Shown: positions 7,399 to 13,919 of the stretch, one piece after another
How the letters are laid out: the number at the start of each line of letters is the position of its first letter
Numbering within the stretch: the first letter of the stretch is position 1
Source of the DNA: Phycisphaerales bacterium UBA2421
Lineage (GTDB): Bacteria > Planctomycetota > Phycisphaerae > Tepidisphaerales > Tepidisphaeraceae
Assembly: GCA_002343075.1 (NCBI GenBank)
Contig: DDRH01000033.1
Span: 11,197-29,131 of the forward strand
Direction of reading: 5' to 3'
DNA: 17,935 nt
Position numbers and translations under genes: made by a program
The notes under the pieces: model-generated
What the model was told of the DNA's origin: nothing
The model's input: the letters and a program-made list of their open reading frames with translations, nothing else
Databases searched by the model: none

Positions 7399-7449
7399 TG
7401 TCGGCCGTGTCATCCTTCGTATGCCAAGACGATGCGATGCCGGCCGACA
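7399..7449 (+). repeat. 9-bp inverted repeat in the leader of the MshEN gene
   Basis: TGTCGGCCG (7399-7407) is perfectly complementary to CGGCCGACA (7441-7449), with 33 bases between. The right arm ends 2 bases before the ribosome-binding site of the next gene. In RNA the hairpin could mask or present that site, or the repeat could be an operator. The function is unproven. Confidence 0.4.
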
Positions 7450-7451
7450 AC

Positions 7452-7462
7452 AGGAAAGGGAG
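7452..7462 (+). promoter_or_regulatory. Ribosome-binding site that fixes a GTG start
   Basis: The purine run AGGAAAGGGAG ends 6 bases before GTG at 7469. It is one of the few clear Shine-Dalgarno sequences in this window, and it argues for GTG 7469 over the upstream ATG at 7421, which has none. Confidence 0.65.
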
Positions 7463-7468
7463 ATTCGC

Positions 7469-7915
7469 GTGGTAGTAAGCACAAAAATCGGACAATTGCT
7501 CAGCAGGCACGTCAACCTGAGCAACCATGATATTGACGAAATTCTTTGCGAACAATCGCACACGCAAAAGCGTTTTGGCGATGTCGCCATGTCGCTGGGG
7601 CTTTGCAGTGCTCAAGACATCTGGAAAGCGTGGTGCGAGCAGATCAAAGACAGCATCGAACACGTCAACCTGCATGAACTGGGCATCGACGCACAGTCGG
7701 TCGCACTGCTCAGCCGCGAGCTGGCAGTGAAATGCACGGCGATCCCGGTGCGATCGACCGATACCCACCTCGTGATCGCCACCAGTGAAGCCGGTTTCGA
7801 TGAAGCAGCGGTGCAACTGCCCGAGGCGATGAACCGGCGACTGAAGTTTGTCATCGCCCCGCACGAGCAGATTATCAGCGCCATCGAGGCCTACTACCAG
7901 ATTTCACTCTCGTAA
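7469..7915 (+). CDS. Stand-alone MshEN / GspE N-terminal domain protein
   Basis: From the GTG at 7469 the product is 148 residues. The first part holds two copies of a helix-pair motif: IGQLLSRHVNLSNHDIDEIL (7-26) and FGDVAMSLGLCSAQDIWKAW (36-55), each followed by CEQ. The remainder (about 66-145) matches the second half of the T2SSE-N/MshEN domain: LLSRELAVKCTAIPVRSTDT, HLVIATSEAG, and an ending IISAIEAYYQ. In type II secretion and type IV pilus ATPases this domain precedes the ATPase and in some cases binds cyclic di-GMP. Here no ATPase follows, so the protein is a single sensory or adaptor domain. It lies next to a Tad-like pilin-family gene, convergent and separated by a terminator. ATG 7421 is an alternative start giving 164 residues, but that N-terminus is Arg-rich and unlike the family. 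Confidence 0.85.
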   Translation: MVVSTKIGQLLSRHVNLSNHDIDEILCEQSHTQKRFGDVAMSLGLCSAQDIWKAWCEQIKDSIEHVNLHELGIDAQSVALLSRELAVKCTAIPVRSTDTHLVIATSEAGFDEAAVQLPEAMNRRLKFVIAPHEQIISAIEAYYQISLS

Positions 7916-7940
7916 ACGCAACGCACAATTTCAACCAACG

Positions 7941-7973
7941 AAGAAGCCGGTGAGACCATCTCACCGGCTTCTT
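7941..7973. terminator. Strong bidirectional terminator between convergent genes
   Basis: AAGAAGCCGGTGAG (7941-7954) and CTCACCGGCTTCTT (7960-7973) form a perfect 14-bp stem with a 5-base loop. On the plus strand it ends in TTCTTTC, and on the minus strand in CTTCTTCG. It sits 25 bases after the MshEN gene stop and 22 bases after the stop of the Tad-like gene on the other strand, so it can serve both. Confidence 0.85.
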
Positions 7974-7995
7974 TCGTATGAAGCTGCAATCGCGA

Positions 7996-9072
7996 TCACT
8001 TCACCGTAACCAACCGACCCGGACGCGAGATGCGTACGTTGCGGTAGCCGGCATTGTTGTTCCATTCAAAGAAGTCCCAGCTGGCCAGGTAGAGGCGGGT
8101 GGCACCGGTGGGCACCACGAAGTTCTGCTTCAGGCCCTGCGAGTTCAAGCCATCGCCGATGAAGAACACCTGCTTGAGGGCAGGACGCAGCTCGTTAAAG
8201 TCGCGGCTGGCGGCGGTCGAAAAGTCGAGTGAACTTGGGGCGCGGGTGAGGTTTGGGGCATTGTCGTCAAGGAACACACCGACCAGAGCGTTAATCGGAC
8301 CACGAATATCTGAGATTCCATGTTCGGCACGGTTGGTGTTGTAGCCGATACTGTTGAGTTGGCCGTCGGGCTGGTGAAAGGCGAGGTTGGGGTCGTGCCG
8401 CATCACGCCGTCGATACCATCAAACTGCAGCGACGTGTTCGCCACCAGCGGCATCCGGATCAGTTCCGGCGATTGACGGGGCATGGCCGAGGTGCCGGCG
8501 AAGTCGGGGCTGTTGTGCGGATTATTCGGACTCGCCATGGTGCCAGCGGGCATGCCGGAGAGGAACGGGTTGGCGGTCGCCTGTACGTTCTGATTCACTG
8601 CGAGATGGTCCACTTTCATTACGACGCACTCTGCGTGCACATCAAAGCTGGCCTTGCGGGTAAATCTGGCCCACATCGTCGGCACGCCGGTGCCCCGCGC
8701 TGCCGAACGCTGCGCCATCACGCGGACGGCGTTGGCATCGAGCCGGCCAACACCCGTTACCACAGTGAAAGTGCGGGTCGACGAATCCCAGTTGCCGACT
8801 TGGATATCGCTGTCAAGCAGCGTGAGCGGCGAGCCGTCTACAATCTGCTTCAGGGCAAACTCTTTCGTCAATCGCACGACCCGGTCAGGATCCTGCAACA
8901 GCGATGAAGCTCCCGCCCGCGCCGAAGCATCGGCAGCGGCACGAAGCTGTGTCTTCACCAGGTGCGCCCGACCGTAGTCCACACCCATGGATGAAACCAC
9001 GATCAGAATTGCCATCACAAAAAAGACGTAAACCAGGGCAACGCCCCGCCGATAGGATTGCAGCTTGTTCAT
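7996..9072 (-). CDS. Tad-like (TadE/G-type) membrane-anchored protein with lectin-like C-terminal domain
   Basis: Starting at ATG 9072 the protein has 358 residues; a TTG at 9105 would add 11 unconvincing residues. The N-terminus is a pilin-like or putative Flp-pilus Tad segment: short basic RRG, one hydrophobic helix (about 11-30, VALVYVFFVMAILIVVSSMG), then VDYGRAHLVKTQLRAAADAS (31-50), a classic TadG-type sequence. The protein is therefore anchored with its bulk outside the cytoplasm. The C-terminal region (about 255-350) contains ALVGVFLDDNAPN, ALKQVFFIGDGL, FVVPTGATRLYLASWD and FFEWNNNAGYRNVRI. This pattern resembles the LecA/PA-IL-like sugar-binding domain seen in many PEP-CTERM secreted proteins, where the final Asp/Asn cluster binds calcium. 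The combination suggests a surface adhesin. No other tad genes are in the window. No Shine-Dalgarno is clear. Confidence 0.83.
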   Translation of the reverse strand: MNKLQSYRRGVALVYVFFVMAILIVVSSMGVDYGRAHLVKTQLRAAADASARAGASSLLQDPDRVVRLTKEFALKQIVDGSPLTLLDSDIQVGNWDSSTRTFTVVTGVGRLDANAVRVMAQRSAARGTGVPTMWARFTRKASFDVHAECVVMKVDHLAVNQNVQATANPFLSGMPAGTMASPNNPHNSPDFAGTSAMPRQSPELIRMPLVANTSLQFDGIDGVMRHDPNLAFHQPDGQLNSIGYNTNRAEHGISDIRGPINALVGVFLDDNAPNLTRAPSSLDFSTAASRDFNELRPALKQVFFIGDGLNSQGLKQNFVVPTGATRLYLASWDFFEWNNNAGYRNVRISRPGRLVTVK

Positions 9073-9358
9073 GGCAGTAGCATGAACCACAAACGCACAG
9101 AACAAACCGATTTGACAAATTCACTTTCTGTGCGGGGAGAACAATCGCTTTCCACGTTTGCGGGCTGTTCCAACTGCGCAACGTCCGCTTCCACTCTGGC
9201 CCTCACCAACACTACAAACGGCGCGCGCGGCGGCCGGATTCTGGCCTGAATCGATGAATTTGCCGGATTTTGCTTGAAGTGAGCGTCGTTGAATCTGAAT
9301 GCGCGTGGTCTCTTCCGCCGCACCGGCGCGTGCGAACGCAAGCCATTCACTTACCATT

Positions 9359-9919
9359 ATGATGATGAGAGCTTCGATCCCCGTTCGCATAGTGGTGCTG
9401 CTTCATTTGGTTCTGCTCGGCGGGCTGTGTTTTCTCGGGGCTGCGCCGGCGGCGGAGAAAGGGAACATCGCGGTCTGGTTTAGCCCGGACGGTGGATGCG
9501 CCGAAACGATTATCGAAGCCATCCGCGGCGCAGATCGCTCGCTCGACATCGCCATCTATCACCTCACCCATCCCGACATCGCCAAAGCCATCGCCGACGC
9601 TCACCGGCGGCGGGTCAGCGTGCGCGTCATCATGGACAAAGCCCAATCGCAGGCCAGCTACAGTGCCGCAACCTATCTAAACAACAGCCGCGTCCCTGTC
9701 TTCATCTGGCAGAAGGGCTTGATGCATCACAAGTTCGTGATTGTCGACGGCGAGCACGTTTTCACCGGCTCATTCAACTTCACCAAGGCCGCCGAGAGCA
9801 GCAACGCGGAGAATCTCGTGCTGATCAAAGATACGCGCGCCATCACGCGCGGCTACCTGGCCCAGTTTGAAGTTCTGATATCACAGAGCAAGCGATACAA
9901 GCAGCCGAATGATCGGTGA
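9359..9919 (+). CDS. Secreted single-HKD phospholipase D-like nuclease
   Basis: From the ATG triplet at 9359 the product has 186 residues. A signal peptide (MMMRASIPVR, then a hydrophobic stretch VVLLHLVLLGGLCFLG, then AAPAA) points to export. The mature part has one HKD motif, HHKFVIVDGEHVFTGSFNFT (123-142: H123, K125, D130, N140), preceded by SLDIAIYHLTHPDIAKAI and VRVIMDK. A single HKD motif means two chains must pair to build one active site, as in the Nuc endonuclease of Salmonella. It likely cleaves phosphodiester bonds in DNA or phospholipid outside the cytoplasm; a nuclease is more likely given the small size. An in-frame ATG at 9299 would add 20 residues ahead of the signal peptide and is less likely. 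It converges with the giant protein gene, only 2 bases between stops. Confidence 0.9.
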   Translation: MMMRASIPVRIVVLLHLVLLGGLCFLGAAPAAEKGNIAVWFSPDGGCAETIIEAIRGADRSLDIAIYHLTHPDIAKAIADAHRRRVSVRVIMDKAQSQASYSAATYLNNSRVPVFIWQKGLMHHKFVIVDGEHVFTGSFNFTKAAESSNAENLVLIKDTRAITRGYLAQFEVLISQSKRYKQPNDR

Positions 9920-9921
9920 GG

Positions 9922-12900
9922 CTAAACGATCGCGAGCAATCTCGGGTAGTCAAGCACATCGTCAAGGAACGCCCGTCCGCCGGCGATTGGTTGAACGCCA
10001 AACCTTCCCGATGGCGGTGACGGCCACCGAGCACCAGCCCTGGCGAGGTTGCCGGCACTTGTTCCAAAATTGGCGGCCAGCGGTGTGAAATCGTTCAGAT
10101 TCACAGCCGAGTCGTAGTTGCTGTCACCTTGCACCCAACGGTTGCCCGAGCCGAAGGCTGCGGCCAGTCGCGTAAAGTCATCGAGGTTGACCGCGGCATC
10201 GAGGTTTGCGTCGCCGTCGAGGGTATAGCGCAGTAGCGTGTCGCCGGGATTGATCGTGAACCCGCCCAAGTTTGTAGCTGCGATTTCACTGCCAATGCCG
10301 TACCCGACGCCGTCGGAAATCGGGGAATTGGCGGCCAGCGATGAGTACACCGAACCGCCTGCTCCGGTGCCGCTCCAGGTCCCACCCGCGTGACCTGTTG
10401 TGAGAAGCGGGCGGAAGTCCGGGCCGCCGTTGCTTCCATCGCGAACCAGCAGCGCCCCACCAGCGAGGTCAAGCGTGCCGACGCTAAACCCAAAGAAGCC
10501 GCCTCCGGGCGGTAACTCGCGAGCGAGCACGGCCCCGGGCATGATGCGCAACGTGCTGGCGGTGCCTACAGACAGCCCAACGACCGCATCACTTTGCTCG
10601 ACTACAACCGTCGCGGACCCAAGAAACGAGCCGACGGTCAGCGCATCGCCCGGCCGTCCAAACAGCACCGGCGGAACTTCGGGACCGGTGTCGACTGTCA
10701 CAACAGCGGTGCTGGCCGAAACTGTCACGGCATCATTCCCATCGCCGGAAAAGATGCCCAGCGGGATGGCGGTTGTAATGACGTCGATCGTGTCTGCGCC
10801 AGTGCCGCTGCGCAACGTTGCCTGCTCCAGCCCGCTGAAGGTGACGACCTTCCCGGTAGTCGCATCTCCAAACCGGAACTGATTGAGCGCCGGGAACGAA
10901 TAGGTTCTCGATCCGCCGTCGCTCTGGCCGAGCAGCAACAGGCTGTCGTTGCCGGTCCCACCATTCACCGTGACATTGGTACCGAGCCCGCTGGCGAGAC
11001 TCCCGTTGCCAATGCTGATCGCATCGTCGCCGCTGCCGCCGTTGACGGTCGTTGGAAGCAGTACCGAGTGGATCGCAAGATTTGACCCGCCCGGGCCGAG
11101 GTCAACGGCGATTCGGGTCATCCCGCCGAAAGTGTGCATAAGGCCATCGGTGAATGTGGTTGTGGTGAGCACCTGAAACGCAAGATTCGGATCGGCAGAG
11201 TTGTTCAGCCGCAGTTCGTTGCTCCCCCCGCCGCCGTTGAGCGTTACGGCGCTGGCCAGGTTAGCGCTGATGTCGCCGCCGCCTAGCGTGAGCGTGTCGT
11301 TGCCGTTCCCAGCGTTGACTACCAGCGGCATGTTCGCGGGAAGGCCGTGCACACTCACGGCGTCGCTGGCGGTGCCGGCGTTGAGGGTCATCGCATTGCA
11401 GTTGATGTAGTTGATCGGCCGAGGCGATGTCATGCCGGCCATCGTCAGCGTGTATGTTCGCGCTGTGGCAAAGGTCGAGTCGTTGAGCACCACGCTCGTG
11501 CTGTTGTGAAGGTTGAGCGTGCCGGCGATGTTATTGAGGCTACCGTTGCCGACGTTGACCGTGCTGCCGCGGTTCAGCCCGCCGACAATCGTCGTGCTGT
11601 TCAGGAACCCGCTGACGGCGTTAATGTTGACCACCGGCACGGAGTTGAACTGCCCAGAAATCACCCGGTCGGCAACCAGCAGCGTCTGGCTCTCGAATGT
11701 GCTGTAAACCAGTGACGCGGCGCCCTTGGAGATGGTCAGGTTGCCGAGAGTATAAACCTCGGTTTCACCGACTTCGTCAATGTCCAGCCGGTCGTCGAAG
11801 GTGATGTTGTCGTTGCCCGAGCCGGCCGAGAGCGTCACGCCGCCTGTCGTCATCAGACCGCTGTCGTCCAGGTCGCCGCCGCCGACGATGAAGGTGTCGT
11901 CGCCCCCGCCGGAGGCGACGGAGAAGTCGGCGACGAGGGGTTTCACGCTAATCGTTATCTCGTCGGCGCGCGTGTTGCTCCCAGTGAGATCGAGCAGCGT
12001 AAAGCTGTCGAACGTGACGGTCTGCGCAGCACCGCCCGGAACGGCGCGATAGGTGTAACTGCCTGCGTCGAAGACATGCTGCGCGCCGCTTCCCGTGCCG
12101 GCAAAGTCGTTCAACAGCAGTTCATCCAGCCCGATCCCGCCGTGGAAGATGACGCGCTCGCAAAGCGTGGTGGCCAGCACGTCGGTAGTGGTGCTGACCG
12201 ACTCACGATTGAAGAACTGGTCGTTTCCGTTGTTGCCGAAGATCTCGACGTCGTTGTACTGATTAAGATCGTAGAACAGACGGTTCGAGTCGTGGTCCAT
12301 TTGCAGCGTCAGGTCTTCGACCTGCTCGATCTGTAGATCAAAAGATGAACTGCCCGATCCAAAGTCGTTCTTGGTAATCAGGCCATCGGTGATGTGGTAC
12401 TCATCCAGATCGCCCAGTTGATCCTGCGTGTCATCAAGGACAACGGAATCAGTACCGCTGCCGCCAACGAACTTAAAGAAGCTGTTGTCGAATGCATCGT
12501 CGAGATCGAGCTGCGTGCCCATGCGAAGCAGGTCGTCTCCGCCGCGGGCGTTGAGGGTGATATTCCACAGGTTCGGCGTGTCCTGCACGGTGAACACATC
12601 CGGGCCGTTGGTGGTGTTCATTACCAGGTTGGTTACACCAGCGGAGAAAAAGGATGCCGGGCCGTTGCCGATGCCCAGTCCGCTATCGTAAAAGGTCCAG
12701 GAGGACGATGGGGCGTCGAGGAAGTTGATGTCGACCAGATCATTGCCCGCGGCCAGTTCCAGCGAGACGGTTCCCCAGTAGTTCTGCCCAGTGATGGGGT
12801 GGGCCGGCTCACCGAACTGCACATGATCTGCGCTCGCCGTGCCGGTGATCAGTATGTTCGGCGCCGGCGAGACAAATCCACGGAACGTCACCGGCTGCGC

Positions 12901-13740
12901 GACACCGCCGGGAAGTTGATGCGCGCTGATGTCGAGGTTTTGGAAGTCGGCGAACCTCAGCCCTCCCACAAACCCGTTCTCGTCGAAGCGCAGATCTGTG
13001 CGCGGGCTGGTCGGGTTCTGGTCGTTGACGATGATCCGATCGATGCCGCCGCTCGCGAGAATGGATGAAGTCGATGGAAGGCCCGGATCCACAATGTTCT
13101 GACTGCCCCCGAGGCGGACGACGTCGTCATTCGGGCCGAGGTCAAACACGGTTTTGGCTGGAAATGAATCGCCGGGCACGCTGTTGAGATCGAGCGTATC
13201 GTCGCCGTTGCTGCCGAGAATCGTGGTTCCGTCGCCGGGATCGATCATCGGCGGGAGCGCGATGAACGGTAGCGAAAGCGAGAAGATGGTGACCGAGTCT
13301 GCGTCGGTGCGGTAGCTGGTCCCTCCTCCGAATAGGTCGTTGACGACGACGGTGTCATTGCCCTGCCCCGCCGGATCGATCATCTGCACGTCGCGGAGGA
13401 TGTTGGCCTTCAAGTCGCCGTTGCCAACGATGTAGGCATCATCTCCCAGCCCGCCGAACAGGAAGAACCTGTTCTCTCCGGTGTTGAGCAGAGTGATCGA
13501 GTCGTTGCCACCAAGCCCGTGCACCTCTACCAATCCATCCCCGGGTGCTGCCACTCCGCCGGGCACGCCATTGAGAGTGAGGCTGATTGAGTTATCGCCG
13601 CCGACGCTGATGATGAATGTATCGTCGCCTGCGGTGCCATTGATGATCGCTGCCAGCAGCCGTCTCGGCTCCATCGCCTCAATCATCTTTCCCAGACGGA
13701 ATAGCCGACGCTTCGATGACTTTTGGTTCCTGGTGATCAT
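9922..13740 (-). CDS. Giant LEPRxLL-type surface protein with RTX-like repeats and C-terminal dockerin-like domain
   Basis: The start chosen is ATG 13740, which has GGAGG 8 bases upstream; the ATG at 13755 has no such site. This gives 1272 residues. Near the N-terminus comes KMIEAMEPRRLLAA (18-31), the LEPRxLL motif found in large exported planctomycete and verrucomicrobial proteins. The body is rich in Gly-Asp-Asp/Gly-Asn-Asp turns like RTX calcium repeats: GTAGDDTFIISVGGD (about 30-43), GLGDDAYIVGNGD (about 95-108), SAGSGNDNITFDD (about 635-645), NAGNGNDTLTLGGGD (about 805-815), NGGSGDDAISIGNG and NGGTGNDSLLLL (about 900-935). They are consistent with a calcium-bound beta-roll or beta-helix. 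Near the C-terminus GDANLDAAVNLDDF and GDSNYDSAVNLNDF (about 1170-1215) form a dockerin-type duplicated Ca-binding site. Probably a secreted or cell-wall protein. Ligand unknown. Confidence 0.9.
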   Translation of the reverse strand: MITRNQKSSKRRLFRLGKMIEAMEPRRLLAAIINGTAGDDTFIISVGGDNSISLTLNGVPGGVAAPGDGLVEVHGLGGNDSITLLNTGENRFFLFGGLGDDAYIVGNGDLKANILRDVQMIDPAGQGNDTVVVNDLFGGGTSYRTDADSVTIFSLSLPFIALPPMIDPGDGTTILGSNGDDTLDLNSVPGDSFPAKTVFDLGPNDDVVRLGGSQNIVDPGLPSTSSILASGGIDRIIVNDQNPTSPRTDLRFDENGFVGGLRFADFQNLDISAHQLPGGVAQPVTFRGFVSPAPNILITGTASADHVQFGEPAHPITGQNYWGTVSLELAAGNDLVDINFLDAPSSSWTFYDSGLGIGNGPASFFSAGVTNLVMNTTNGPDVFTVQDTPNLWNITLNARGGDDLLRMGTQLDLDDAFDNSFFKFVGGSGTDSVVLDDTQDQLGDLDEYHITDGLITKNDFGSGSSSFDLQIEQVEDLTLQMDHDSNRLFYDLNQYNDVEIFGNNGNDQFFNRESVSTTTDVLATTLCERVIFHGGIGLDELLLNDFAGTGSGAQHVFDAGSYTYRAVPGGAAQTVTFDSFTLLDLTGSNTRADEITISVKPLVADFSVASGGGDDTFIVGGGDLDDSGLMTTGGVTLSAGSGNDNITFDDRLDIDEVGETEVYTLGNLTISKGAASLVYSTFESQTLLVADRVISGQFNSVPVVNINAVSGFLNSTTIVGGLNRGSTVNVGNGSLNNIAGTLNLHNSTSVVLNDSTFATARTYTLTMAGMTSPRPINYINCNAMTLNAGTASDAVSVHGLPANMPLVVNAGNGNDTLTLGGGDISANLASAVTLNGGGGSNELRLNNSADPNLAFQVLTTTTFTDGLMHTFGGMTRIAVDLGPGGSNLAIHSVLLPTTVNGGSGDDAISIGNGSLASGLGTNVTVNGGTGNDSLLLLGQSDGGSRTYSFPALNQFRFGDATTGKVVTFSGLEQATLRSGTGADTIDVITTAIPLGIFSGDGNDAVTVSASTAVVTVDTGPEVPPVLFGRPGDALTVGSFLGSATVVVEQSDAVVGLSVGTASTLRIMPGAVLARELPPGGGFFGFSVGTLDLAGGALLVRDGSNGGPDFRPLLTTGHAGGTWSGTGAGGSVYSSLAANSPISDGVGYGIGSEIAATNLGGFTINPGDTLLRYTLDGDANLDAAVNLDDFTRLAAAFGSGNRWVQGDSNYDSAVNLNDFTPLAANFGTSAGNLARAGARWPSPPSGRFGVQPIAGGRAFLDDVLDYPRLLAIV

Positions 13741-13748
13741 CGCCTCAA

Positions 13749-13753
13749 CCTCC
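13749..13753 (-). promoter_or_regulatory. Ribosome-binding site deciding the start of the giant protein
   Basis: On the minus strand GGAGG (13753-13749) lies 8 bases before ATG 13740. The alternative ATG 13755 overlaps this sequence, so ATG 13740 is the likelier start. Confidence 0.65.
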
Positions 13754-13919
13754 ATTCCTGGTCCGCAACAGTCGTCTTAGATTGACAAAGACAGCAATCG
13801 AGATCGGCCGCTGGCGCAGGGGTCAGACCTCCCCTGTTGGTAGGCGCGACCGAGGGAGGAACAAACATCGAAATCGCGGATTGCTCATTTTTCTGCAGCG
13901 CACGGCACCGGCAGTTTGG

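Noticed and set aside
9112..9117. Perfect -35 box TTGACA upstream of the HKD nuclease
   Set aside because: No acceptable -10 box is found 16-18 bases downstream.
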